A stretch of DNA of 64,000 nucleotides from JAIVJZ01 sp035296385. GTDB lineage: Bacteria > Acidobacteriota > Blastocatellia > Pyrinomonadales > Pyrinomonadaceae. Position 1 is the first letter of the stretch, and each line of letters opens with the position of its first letter. The position numbers were made by a program, and so were the translations under genes. The notes beneath the pieces were generated by a model. That model saw only the letters and a list, made by a program, of their open reading frames with translations. It had not been told where the DNA came from and ran no database searches. Below, one piece after another: positions 45,266-53,558 of this stretch. The stretch spans positions 10,115-74,114 of the forward strand of contig DATHBB010000293.1 of NCBI GenBank assembly GCA_035296385.1, given 5' to 3'.

Positions 45266-46978
45266 GTGCTAAAAGTCGTTTCAGCCGCCGCGATGCGTGA
45301 GATTGACCGTCTGACCACGGAACGCTACGCCACGCCGTCGCTCCTGCTCATGGAAGCCGCCGCGAACGCCGCGGCGCGCGCCGTCGCCTCCCGTTTCTCG
45401 CTCGACACCTCCGGCTTACGCGTCCTCATACTTTGCGGGCGCGGCAACAACGGCGGCGACGGGGCGGCGCTCGCACGCGCGCTCCGTATGAAAGGCGCGC
45501 TGGTTGACGTAATTCTGTTCGGGCGAGTCGAGGACACGCGCGGCGACGCACGCACAAACTTCGAGATCACGCGACAACTCGCGGCAGCCGCGCCCGTTGC
45601 TTCGCCCGCGTCTCCCCAAATTTCTTTTACCGAATGCACGGACGAAAAGGCGTGGCGCGCGTTTCAAGCCGCGCGTCAAAGCTACGACGTGTTGGTTGAC
45701 GCGCTGTTCGGCACGGGACTGCGCCGCCCGCTCGAAAGCATCTACACGTCGGTCGTCGCCTATCTCGCACACATACGCGCGACCCGCTCAGAAGGCAGCA
45801 GCGCGCGCCCGCTCGTCGTCTCGCTCGACCTGCCTTCCGGCCTCAACGCCGACGCTGCCGAGCCAATCGGCGACGCCGTGCAGGCCGATTTAACAGTCAC
45901 CTTCACCGCGCCGAAACCGGCGAACGTCCTCCCGCCCGCATCCTTTTTCAACGGCGACTTGCTCGTCGCGGACATCGGCTCGCCCGCCGCCCTCGTCGCC
46001 GACGCCGACTCGCAACTGTTCCTGACCGAAGCCGCCGACGCACGCGCGTGGCTCGAAGCGACGCGCTATCGTCCCGGCTCATACAAAAACACGCACGGCC
46101 ATGCGCTCGTCATCGCGGGTTCGCGCCGGATGTCCGGCGCGGCAGTTCTCTGCGGTGATGCGGCGATGCGCGCAGGCTCCGGCCTCGTCACCATCGCCAC
46201 GCCCGCGTCCGCGCTCCCTGCCGTCGCCGCGCGCGTCATGCCGGAAGTGATGACGGCGGAACTGGCCGAGACGACTCAAGAGACTCAGGCGGGCGCAGAC
46301 GACGAAGAGGGCGAGCGCATCTTGAGTGAGACGGCCATCGAACGCGCTTTGGAACTCGCCGCGCGCGCCGATACGGTCGCCATCGGCCCCGGCCTCACGT
46401 CCGGCGAACACATACGCCGTCTCGTGCGCGCCGTCGTCGAACAGCGCGTCGCGCCGCTGGTCATAGATGCCGACGGACTCAACGCGCTCGCCCCCTGGCC
46501 TTCCGACTTACGCGGCACGCACGAACTCCCCCTGATACTCACTCCGCACCCCGGCGAGATGCGCCGCCTTGCGGGCGCTGAAGCTGCCGATCAGGATTCG
46601 CGCGCCGACCGCGTCAAGACGGCCAGAAATTTTGCTGTCGCGCACGGCGTCATCCTCGTACTGAAAGGCGTGCGCACGCTCATCGCCGCGCCGGACGGGC
46701 GCGTCGCCGTCAACCCGACCGGCAACGCCGGAACGGGCACGGCGGGCGCGGGCGACACGCTGACGGGAATCATCACAGGCTTCGTCGCGCAGTCGCGCGG
46801 CACGCTCAAGGACAGAGCCGACGCCTTCGAGGCGACGGTCGCCGCAGTCTTCGTTGCCGGACTTGCGAGCGACCTCGCCGCCGAAGCGTCGGGCATGCGC
46901 GCGATGGTCGCCTCCGACATCGGCAAGTATCTCGGCGCGGCCATACGCGCGCTCGACCCCGCAGGTGAGAGGCCATGA
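45266..46978 (+). CDS. nnr: bifunctional NAD(P)H-hydrate epimerase/dehydratase
   Basis: The 570-residue fusion of NnrE (N-terminal, about 1-235) and NnrD (C-terminal, about 260-565) repairs hydrated NAD(P)H. NnrE blocks: SAAAMREIDRLTTERYATPS, ILCGRGNNGGDGAALAR, DALFGTGLRRPLE, SLDLPSGLNAD. NnrD blocks: HGHALVIAGSRRMSGAAVLC, AIGPGLTSGEHIRRLVR, VIDADGLNAL, LTPHPGEMRRLAG, GNAGTGTAGAGDTLTGIITG (ATP/ADP and substrate site). The GTG start fits the family N-terminus. A stretch at about 330-350 (TQETQAGADDEEGE) is an acidic insert. The stop overlaps the tsaE start (ATGA). Confidence 0.93.
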   Translation: MLKVVSAAAMREIDRLTTERYATPSLLLMEAAANAAARAVASRFSLDTSGLRVLILCGRGNNGGDGAALARALRMKGALVDVILFGRVEDTRGDARTNFEITRQLAAAAPVASPASPQISFTECTDEKAWRAFQAARQSYDVLVDALFGTGLRRPLESIYTSVVAYLAHIRATRSEGSSARPLVVSLDLPSGLNADAAEPIGDAVQADLTVTFTAPKPANVLPPASFFNGDLLVADIGSPAALVADADSQLFLTEAADARAWLEATRYRPGSYKNTHGHALVIAGSRRMSGAAVLCGDAAMRAGSGLVTIATPASALPAVAARVMPEVMTAELAETTQETQAGADDEEGERILSETAIERALELAARADTVAIGPGLTSGEHIRRLVRAVVEQRVAPLVIDADGLNALAPWPSDLRGTHELPLILTPHPGEMRRLAGAEAADQDSRADRVKTARNFAVAHGVILVLKGVRTLIAAPDGRVAVNPTGNAGTGTAGAGDTLTGIITGFVAQSRGTLKDRADAFEATVAAVFVAGLASDLAAEASGMRAMVASDIGKYLGAAIRALDPAGERP

Positions 46979-47448
46979 CGATCATTCCCCATCTCGATTC
47001 AAACGTCGCTTTCGACCCGGCGGGCGAATGGACATCACACAAACTCGAAGACACGTTCCAACTCGGCGTGCGGCTCGGCGAGCATCTCACGGGAGGCGAG
47101 ATCATACTGCTCGACGGCGCACTCGGCGCGGGCAAGACCATCTTCGCCAAAGGTCTCGGCAGCGCGCTCGGTCTGGACGACAAAGACTTAACCAGCCCTT
47201 CCTTCACGCTCGTCAACCGCTACGACGCGCGCCTGACGCTCTATCATCTGGACCTGTACCGCCTCGCCGACGGCGCATCCGCGGCCTACGCCGTTGACCT
47301 CGACGAACTGCTCTCGGACGAGCGCGCCGTCGTCGTCATCGAATGGGCTGAACGACTGCGCAACTATCCGTTGCCCGCGCCCGTTTATCGCGTCCGTATC
47401 GAGGGCGACGGCGAAGAAGTTCGTCGCATCCGTATTGTCAAGGAATAA
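46975..47448 (+). CDS. tsaE: tRNA threonylcarbamoyladenosine biosynthesis ATPase TsaE
   Basis: The 157-residue P-loop protein is required, with TsaB, TsaC and TsaD, for t6A37 of ANN-decoding tRNAs. Motifs: Walker A GALGAGKTIFAKGL, SPSFTLVNRYDARLTLYHLD with the conserved switch, and VVVIEWAERL. Its length fits. It is translationally coupled to nnr through ATGA, a common arrangement. tsaD lies 4.7 kb downstream on the same strand. Confidence 0.93.
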   Translation: MTIIPHLDSNVAFDPAGEWTSHKLEDTFQLGVRLGEHLTGGEIILLDGALGAGKTIFAKGLGSALGLDDKDLTSPSFTLVNRYDARLTLYHLDLYRLADGASAAYAVDLDELLSDERAVVVIEWAERLRNYPLPAPVYRVRIEGDGEEVRRIRIVKE

Positions 47449-47542
47449 AGGCGGAGGCGGTGCGGGCGGCGTGCGCCCTGTAAACCGCGTCGCTATGTTA
47501 GAATTTGCGCGAGAACGTTTATTAACAGAGGAGAAATTAGTT

Positions 47543-47983
47543 ATGCCTTATCCTGAGCTTATGATTCGCCCGATGCGCGAGGAACTGACGCGACTCGGCA
47601 TCGAAGAAGCACGCACGCCCGAACAAGTTGACGAAGTTGTCAAAGGGACCGAGGGCACGGTGATGGTCGTCGTCAATTCCGTCTGCGGTTGCGCCGCAGG
47701 CAAAGCGCGCCCGGGCATCGCCCGCGCCATGCAACACCCGACGCGCCCCGCACGCGCCATCACGGTCTTCGCCGGAGCCGACATCGAGGCCACCGAGAAA
47801 GCCCGCGCCTACTTCACCGGTCGCCAGCCGTCGTCGCCCTCCATCGCGCTCTTGAAAGACGGCCAACTCGTCTACATCATGGAGCGCTACCAGATCGAAG
47901 GCAAAGACGCGCCCACCATCGCCGAAGAACTGACCCGCGCCTTCGACCAACACTGCGCCACCCAGACCGCCGCCAACGCCTAA
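47543..47983 (+). CDS. BrxA/BrxB family bacilliredoxin
   Basis: The 146-residue thioredoxin-like protein is of the YphP/YqiW family, with the active-site C-G-C (Cys48 and Cys50) in VVVNSVCGCAAGKARPG. In Bacillus these proteins remove bacillithiol from protein cysteines; whether this organism makes bacillithiol cannot be told here. Start 47543 has AGAGGAG before it and begins MPYPELMIRPMREEL, typical for the family. It follows tsaE after 94 bases. A nested family A/B repeat separates it from recG. Confidence 0.92.
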   Translation: MPYPELMIRPMREELTRLGIEEARTPEQVDEVVKGTEGTVMVVVNSVCGCAAGKARPGIARAMQHPTRPARAITVFAGADIEATEKARAYFTGRQPSSPSIALLKDGQLVYIMERYQIEGKDAPTIAEELTRAFDQHCATQTAANA

Positions 47984-47987
47984 GCCT

Positions 47988-48166
47988 GAAACGATGAACG
48001 CAGAACGATGAACGATGAATTAAAAGCTGTCCGTTGTCAGTTGTCAGTTGCATGTGACTATCACATAAGTTACTAAAGACGGTCTTGAACAACTGACTAC
48101 TGACAACGGACAACGGACTACTGACTATCTGCCGTTCATCGTTCTGCGTTCATCGTTCATCGTTTC
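47988..48166. repeat. heptad inverted repeat, family A copy 6 (outer, variant)
   Basis: Outer arms 47988-48020 and 48132-48166 are GATGAAC/GCAGAAC-type heptamers. The loop holds a complete family B hairpin (48028-48125). The recG ATG follows three bases after the right arm. Confidence 0.88.
48028..48125. repeat. heptad inverted repeat, family B copy 3 (nested)
   Basis: CAGTTGT/CCGTTGT arms with core TGCATGTGACTATCACAT and CTAAAGACGGTCTTGAAC, inside the loop of the family A repeat. Confidence 0.9.
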
Positions 48167-48168
48167 CG

Positions 48169-50556
48169 ATGTCTCTTTCGCTCGACACCCCCATTCTTTC
48201 GCTCACGGGGCGCGGCATCCCGCGTTTCGGCCAGCCGACGGCGCGGCGTCTCGGCCTCGCGCTCGCTACGCTTTACGGCAAACGCGACGCGGGCGAGGCG
48301 ACCGTCGAAGACCTCTTAAACTACCTTCCGATGCGCTACGAGGATCGCTCGAACCTGACGCGCATCGCCGAACTGAGGGACGGCCTCGAAGCGTCGCTCG
48401 AACTCTACGTGCGCGTGGCAGGCGGTTTTCAAGTCGGCAAGAATCGCGGGCCGAAAGCGCCGCCGCTCTACATCTTCGAGATCACTGCGAGCGACCCTGA
48501 GCGTACGTCGAAGCCGGTCGTCGTCTGGTGGTTCGTGTCGGGTCGGCAGGCCACGCGCATCGTCGCCTACAACCGCCAACGCTTCACGCGCGGCGCGCGC
48601 TTCGTCGCCTACGGCAGGTGGGAGTGGGACGCGCGGCGCAACACGTTCGCGCTGCGTTTGAACAAGCCCGACGAACTCGAAATGCTCCCCGGCACCTGGA
48701 CGCCGCCCGAGCACGCCCTCCTACGCCTCGCCGAAGAGAACGACGACAGCAACAACGCACATATCGGCGCAGTAACCGAACGCGACGGCGCGCGCGCGGG
48801 CGACGCGTCGGATGAAGAATCAGGCGCGGACGCAGATACGTTTGCGGAAGATGATGAGACGGAAGTGAGCGATCCGTTGCTCGCGGCGATTCACGTCGGG
48901 CGGCGCGTGCCCGTCTATCGCAAGCTCGGCGAGTTTGCGGCCAAACGCCTGCGCGAGATCATGCACGCCGCGCTCGCGCGCATTGACGACGCGGAGATCA
49001 CGGAGACGCTGCCCGACGAACTCATCGCGCGTCAAAAATTGATCTCGCGCGCCGAGTCTCTGCGCCGCATCCACTTCCCGACGGAAGACGCGCCCATCGC
49101 CGACTACGAACGCGCGCGTTCGCCCGCGCACCTCCGCCTCATCTTCGAGGAATTCTTCTGGGTCGCGCTCGCCATCGCCATACGCAAAAGCGAGCGCGTC
49201 AAAGAGCCGAAGGGCGCGGTGATCGAAATCGACGAGCGCGTGAGCCGCAACCTTGAAGAGATACTTCCCTTCACTCTGACGAGCGCGCAGGAACGCTCAG
49301 TCAAGCGCATCTTCGCCGACATGCAATCCGACGTGCCGATGAACCGTCTGCTGCAAGGCGACGTGGGGAGCGGCAAAACCATCGTCGCGTTGCTCGCCAT
49401 GCTCGCCGCGATGGAGAACGGCTATCAGGCCGCGCTCATGGCTCCGACCGAAATCCTCGCAGACCAGCACGCGCGCAACATCAAACGCATGCTCGCGCGC
49501 ACGCCCCACCGCGCCGAACTCCTCATCGGCTCGCTCCGCGCTGCCGAGAAGAGGCGACTCCACGCCGACATCGCCGCCGGAGAAGTCCACGCCTGCATCG
49601 GCACGCACGCGCTCATACAGGAAGCCGTCGCCTTCCGCAAACTCGGCATCGTCGTCATAGACGAGCAGCACCGCTTCGGCGTCCTCCAACGCGCCAGTTT
49701 GCGCGAACGCGGCTTCAACCCCGACGTGCTCGTGATGACGGCCACGCCCATCCCGCGCTCGCTCGCCATGACCGTCTACGGCGACCTCGATGTCTCCGTC
49801 ATAGACGAACTGCCGCCCGGTCGCACGCCGATCAAAACGGTCGTCGTCGGCGAAGACCAGCGCGCCGGAGTTTACAAGGGAGTCGAGCGCGAAATTCGCG
49901 CGGGGCGTCAGGCTTACATCGTCTATCCGCTCGTCGAAGAGTCGGAGAAGATGGACTTGAAAGACGCGACGCGCATGTACGAACACTTGCGCGACCGCGT
50001 GTTTCCCACGTTCAGCATCGGCCTCCTGCACGGCAAGATGAAGTCTGCGGAGAAAGAGGAGACGATGCACCGCTTCACGCGCGGCGACGTGCAAATTCTC
50101 GTCGCCACCACGGTCGTCGAAGTCGGCGTTGACGTGCCGAACGCGTCCGTCATGGTCATCGAACATGCGGAGCGTTTCGGCCTCTCGCAGTTGCACCAGC
50201 TTCGCGGTCGCGTCGGGCGCGGTGCGGAGAAGAGTTTCTGCGTGCTCTTAGCCTCCGACAAACAAACTGCCGTCGCCCGTGAACGCCTCGGCATCATGGA
50301 GGAGACCAACGACGGCTTTCGCATCGCCGAAAAAGATTTGGAGATACGCGGCCCCGGCGAAGTGATGGGCACGCGCCAGTCGGGCGTGCCCACCTTCCGC
50401 GTCGGCAACCTCGTGCGCGACGTGGCGATACTGGAAGAAGCGCGCAACGAAGCCGACTACTATCTCTCATCGGCGCGCCGACGCACGCGCGAAACTTCCC
50501 GCCTCATCGAACGCGTCCGCGCCGACGCGCGCTTCGGTCTGGCCGCCGTCGGTTAA
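48169..50556 (+). CDS. recG: ATP-dependent DNA helicase RecG
   Basis: RecG remodels stalled replication forks and branched DNA. The 795-residue protein has the wedge/OB domain (PLYIFEITASDPE through RTSKPVVVWWFVS), helicase motif I GDVGSGKTIVALLAML, motif II DEQHRFGVLQR, motif III MTATPIPRSLAMTVYGDLD and motif VI region LHQLRGRVGRGAEKSFC. An acidic low-complexity insert of about 50 residues (SDEESGADADTFAEDDETE) lies between the wedge and helicase domains. The ATG lies three bases from the repeat arm and has no Shine-Dalgarno. Confidence 0.95.
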   Translation: MSLSLDTPILSLTGRGIPRFGQPTARRLGLALATLYGKRDAGEATVEDLLNYLPMRYEDRSNLTRIAELRDGLEASLELYVRVAGGFQVGKNRGPKAPPLYIFEITASDPERTSKPVVVWWFVSGRQATRIVAYNRQRFTRGARFVAYGRWEWDARRNTFALRLNKPDELEMLPGTWTPPEHALLRLAEENDDSNNAHIGAVTERDGARAGDASDEESGADADTFAEDDETEVSDPLLAAIHVGRRVPVYRKLGEFAAKRLREIMHAALARIDDAEITETLPDELIARQKLISRAESLRRIHFPTEDAPIADYERARSPAHLRLIFEEFFWVALAIAIRKSERVKEPKGAVIEIDERVSRNLEEILPFTLTSAQERSVKRIFADMQSDVPMNRLLQGDVGSGKTIVALLAMLAAMENGYQAALMAPTEILADQHARNIKRMLARTPHRAELLIGSLRAAEKRRLHADIAAGEVHACIGTHALIQEAVAFRKLGIVVIDEQHRFGVLQRASLRERGFNPDVLVMTATPIPRSLAMTVYGDLDVSVIDELPPGRTPIKTVVVGEDQRAGVYKGVEREIRAGRQAYIVYPLVEESEKMDLKDATRMYEHLRDRVFPTFSIGLLHGKMKSAEKEETMHRFTRGDVQILVATTVVEVGVDVPNASVMVIEHAERFGLSQLHQLRGRVGRGAEKSFCVLLASDKQTAVARERLGIMEETNDGFRIAEKDLEIRGPGEVMGTRQSGVPTFRVGNLVRDVAILEEARNEADYYLSSARRRTRETSRLIERVRADARFGLAAVG

Positions 50557-50622
50557 AATTCCTTATTCTTTCGATTTCCGGCTAAATCGTGATAACTTTA
50601 TTCAAGATCGAGGTGAAATGTT

Positions 50623-51111
50623 ATGTCTAGTATTACTACAACTCATATCGAACTTGACGAACATGGAGTCGCTTGGATTGAGGGAACGCGCGTAAAAGTC
50701 ATTGAGGTTGCCATTGATAAACTTGTCCACGGTTCAAGTCCCGAAGAGATACATTTTCAATACCCTCACCTATCTTTAGCCCAAATACATGCGGCCTTAG
50801 CTTTCTATTATGACAACCAAGCAGAATTGGATGCTGATATCAAGAGGCGTTGGAATGAGGCCAGCGAGCTAACCGCAAACGCCTCCGACATCTCGCTCCG
50901 GCAAAAGCTGCTGTCACTGAAAAAGGAGCGCGCCGGGGAAAAGCTCTCCGGCAGGACGTATCGCAGGCGTAATGGCAGTGACCCTTGGCACTGGTGTAGC
51001 AATTGCTCAACATGGCCTGAATCAGCCTACGAGGAGAAGACAGTTTTACTCGCCGGAGAACGTTGTAATGAGTGTTCTGCCAAAGAGCTTAATGGTAACT
51101 GTCTTCCGTGA
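50623..51111 (+). CDS. DUF433 antitoxin-like protein fused to a zinc-ribbon-like domain
   Basis: The 162-residue protein has a DUF433 helix-turn-helix region (about 1-75; GVAWIEGTRVKVIEVAIDKL, SPEEIHFQYPHLSLAQIHAA, YYDNQAELDADI), the fold of VapB45-type antitoxins. From about residue 115 it continues with DPWHWCSNCSTWP and GERCNECSAKELNGNC, two CxxC pairs that suggest a small zinc ribbon. No internal start separates the parts. Its stop overlaps the GTG of the DUF5615 gene. It is lower in GC than the flanking genes. It probably neutralises the downstream toxin; the role of the Cys domain is unknown. Confidence 0.78.
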   Translation: MSSITTTHIELDEHGVAWIEGTRVKVIEVAIDKLVHGSSPEEIHFQYPHLSLAQIHAALAFYYDNQAELDADIKRRWNEASELTANASDISLRQKLLSLKKERAGEKLSGRTYRRRNGSDPWHWCSNCSTWPESAYEEKTVLLAGERCNECSAKELNGNCLP

Positions 51112-51458
51112 GTGTGAAGTTATACATGGACGTTCATGTGCGCCGTGCAGTCACCGATGGGTTACGCCTGCGCGGTGTGGAAGTGTTAACAGCGCAGGAG
51201 GATGGGGCAGGCGAGTTTGACGATCCGAGACTCTTGAGCCGGGCAACTGAGTTGGGGCGCATCCTGTTCACGCAGGACGATGATTTATTACGTGAAGCAA
51301 GGAGACGACAGCAAAGCGGCGAGGCTTTTGCGGGAGTTATTTACGGTCATCAATTAAACGTCTCCGTCGGTCAGTGTGTGGACGATTTGGAACTGATAGC
51401 TCAAGTTTCTGAGGCGGAGGAATGGTTGAATCGGCTGTTATATCTACCATTGAAATAG
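51108..51458 (+). CDS. DUF5615 PIN-like toxin
   Basis: The 116-residue protein is of the DUF5615 (PIN-like, VapC45-related) family. Acidic residues are at MSVKLYMDVHVRRAV (Asp8), GAGEFDDPRLL and RILFTQDDDLLREA, which correspond to a PIN-type metal site. The GTG start overlaps the DUF433 stop (GTGA), so toxin translation depends on the antitoxin. RNase activity is inferred from the family. Codon use and GC fit a mobile toxin-antitoxin pair inserted between recG and rsmD. Confidence 0.82.
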   Translation: MSVKLYMDVHVRRAVTDGLRLRGVEVLTAQEDGAGEFDDPRLLSRATELGRILFTQDDDLLREARRRQQSGEAFAGVIYGHQLNVSVGQCVDDLELIAQVSEAEEWLNRLLYLPLK

Positions 51459-51523
51459 CGCTCGTTCTAGATGCCCGCTTCGTTAAGCAGCCATTCTGAA
51501 TTCATCTTAAATAATCTCATATC

Positions 51524-52093
51524 GTGAGAATCATCGCGGGACAATATCGCGGGCGGGTTTTGAAAAGCCCGCCCTCCATGCAGATTCGCCCAACCTCCGA
51601 CCGCCTGCGCGAGACGCTCTTCAACGTCATCGCCCCGCGTATCGAAGGCGCGCGCTTCCTCGATCTGTGTGCCGGTTCGGGCGCGGTCGGCATCGAAGCC
51701 CTCTCGCGCGGCGCGTCCTTTGTCACCTTCGTTGACCGCTCGCGCAAGATGTGCGGGCTGGTCGAGGCGAATCTCGACCTGTGCGGCGTGCCCGAAGAGT
51801 TGACGGAAGTTGCGTTGAGCGAAGCCGCCGATTTCCTGCGACGCGTCGAAGCGCGCGGCACGTTGCCCTACGACATAGCCTTCCTCGATCCGCCCTATGC
51901 CGTCGATTACACGCCCATTCTCGATCTCTTCGGCGCGCGCACACCGCTGCTACTCGCCGCGGGCGGCATCATCGTCGTCGAGCATCATCACAAAAACAAT
52001 CTACGGGACGCCGTCGGCAACATCCGACGCTGGCGCATACTGAAACAGGGCGACTCGGCTTTGAGTTTCTACGAGGCGGAAGGCGCGGAATGA
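51524..52093 (+). CDS. rsmD: 16S rRNA (guanine966-N2)-methyltransferase
   Basis: The 189-residue Rossmann methyltransferase begins with GTG (MRIIAGQYRGRVLKSPP), then RPTSDRLRETLFNVI, the SAM-binding LDLCAGSGAVGIEALSRGA and the catalytic FLDPPYAVDY (DPPY motif). RsmD modifies G966 of 16S rRNA. Length is typical. No Shine-Dalgarno is obvious. It is followed after 76 bases by tsaD. Confidence 0.92.
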   Translation: MRIIAGQYRGRVLKSPPSMQIRPTSDRLRETLFNVIAPRIEGARFLDLCAGSGAVGIEALSRGASFVTFVDRSRKMCGLVEANLDLCGVPEELTEVALSEAADFLRRVEARGTLPYDIAFLDPPYAVDYTPILDLFGARTPLLLAAGGIIVVEHHHKNNLRDAVGNIRRWRILKQGDSALSFYEAEGAE

Positions 52094-52169
52094 GCTTGAG
52101 CCTCAGCCTGTCTCGCGTTTGAAACTTACGCGCGGAAGCAATAGACTGTTCTGCAAACGACACACAATC

Positions 52170-53246
52170 ATGCTTGTACTCGGAATCGAAAGCTCTTGCG
52201 ACGAAACGGCGGCGGCGCTCGTGCGCGACGGTCGCGAAATGATCTCGTCCGTTATCTCTTCGCAGATCGAAACGCACAAACGCTTCGGCGGCGTCGTGCC
52301 CGAACTCGCCTCGCGCGAGCATCTGGATAAGATCGTGCCGGTCGTGGAAGAAGCGTTCGCGCGCGCTCGCGTCGAGAAGCGCGAGATTGACGGCATCGCG
52401 GTCACGCAGGGGCCGGGGCTGGTCGGTTCGCTCCTCGTCGGCATCAGTTACGCGAAGGCGATGGCCTACGCGTTAGAGAAGCCGCTCGTCGGCGTCAACC
52501 ACATCGAGGGGCATATCTATTCTGTGGTCTTCGAGAACCCGCCGATTGAGTATCCGGCTTTCGCGCTCATCGTGTCGGGCGGGCACACGAACCTTTTTCT
52601 CTTACCCGAACCGGGCAGGTACAAGGTGCTCGCGCGCACGCGCGACGACGCGGCGGGCGAAGCCTTCGACAAGGTGGCGAAGATGTTGGGACTCGGCTAC
52701 CCGGGCGGGCCTATCATCGAACGCTTGGCGCGCGAGGGCGACGCGCGCGCCGTCCCTTTCAGCGTGCCGCGCATGGGCGACGGGCTGCCCGATTTCAGTT
52801 TCAGCGGACTCAAAACCGCCGTCTCGAAATACGTGCGCGAGACCGGACTGCAACCCGTCGCGGAGGGCGACAGTGCTTCGCAGGCGGTGAAAGATTTGGC
52901 CGCGAGTTTCCAAAGCGTCGTCGTGCGCTCGCTCGTCGGTACGACGGAGAAGTTGGCGGCGGAGCACCGGCCACACACGCTGATCGTCGCGGGCGGCGTC
53001 GCATGTAACAGCGCGCTCAGAGATGCGGCGACGGCGGCGGGCGAGCGCATGGGAATTCCGGTTTACTTTCCTTCGCGCCATCTCTCGACCGACAACGCGG
53101 CGATGATCGCCGCCGCCGGAACGGTCAAACTCCAGGCAGGCGAACGCGCCGACCTCTCGCTCAACGCCGACGTGTCGCTTCGACTCGGAAACGTAGACGC
53201 TGCGGAGGACGCCGCGCGTCGCGGTCACATCCGGTACAGACAATAG
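52170..53246 (+). CDS. tsaD: tRNA threonylcarbamoyltransferase TsaD
   Basis: TsaD transfers the threonylcarbamoyl group onto A37 of tRNA. The ASKHA-fold protein of 358 residues has LGIESSCDETAAALV, the metal-binding HIEGHIYS, FALIVSGGHTNLFLL, GEAFDKVAKMLGLGYPGGP and VAGGVACNSALRDA. Start 52170 gives the family-typical MLVLGIESSCDE; an upstream TTG at 52119 would add 17 odd residues. No Shine-Dalgarno is visible. A family A hairpin follows its stop. Confidence 0.95.
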   Translation: MLVLGIESSCDETAAALVRDGREMISSVISSQIETHKRFGGVVPELASREHLDKIVPVVEEAFARARVEKREIDGIAVTQGPGLVGSLLVGISYAKAMAYALEKPLVGVNHIEGHIYSVVFENPPIEYPAFALIVSGGHTNLFLLPEPGRYKVLARTRDDAAGEAFDKVAKMLGLGYPGGPIIERLAREGDARAVPFSVPRMGDGLPDFSFSGLKTAVSKYVRETGLQPVAEGDSASQAVKDLAASFQSVVVRSLVGTTEKLAAEHRPHTLIVAGGVACNSALRDAATAAGERMGIPVYFPSRHLSTDNAAMIAAAGTVKLQAGERADLSLNADVSLRLGNVDAAEDAARRGHIRYRQ

Positions 53247-53250
53247 AAGA

Positions 53251-53331
53251 AACGATGAAGCAGGAACGCGGAAGGATGAACTGAAAACAGAAAGTCTTCA
53301 GTTCATCCTTCCGCGTTCCTACTTCATCGTT
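53251..53331. repeat. heptad inverted repeat, family A copy 5
   Basis: Arms 53251-53282 and 53300-53331 pair with one mismatch. A segment unusual for family A (GGAAGGATGAACT instead of GGAACGATGAACT) is changed in both arms. The loop reads GAAGACTTTC on the minus strand. Confidence 0.92.
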
Positions 53332-53337
53332 AAACTC

Positions 53338-53373
53338 AAAGCCGCCTGACCTGTGAAGGCCAAGCGGCTCTTT
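53338..53373. terminator. bidirectional terminator-like hairpin after tsaD
   Basis: AGCCGC and GCGGCT pair around an 18-nt loop, with AAA on the left and CTTTGTT on the right. Confidence 0.5.
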
Positions 53374-53441
53374 GTTGCCGGCGAGTGTGCGAGGGGGCGT
53401 TCTTGCGAGCGCCACCGGCTCACCGACGAACTCTGTAATAG

Positions 53442-53558
53442 GTTTGATTGGGCTTTGCCCAAAAAGTCTGCGTCAACCCCAAGATGATGAGCTTACTCAG
53501 TTGACCTTCCTCAACATATCCACACGTTTTCGACTTTTTGGGCAAAGCCGTTTGATTG
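53442..53558. mobile_element. 99-bp MITE-like element with 9-bp direct repeats
   Basis: Positions 53451-53549 are bounded by perfect 18-bp terminal inverted repeats (GGCTTTGCCCAAAAAGTC and its complement). They are flanked by 9-bp direct repeats GTTTGATTG (53442-53450 and 53550-53558). The interior has no coding capacity. The right-hand direct repeat ends one base before the TAA of the gene at 53559. Confidence 0.82.
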
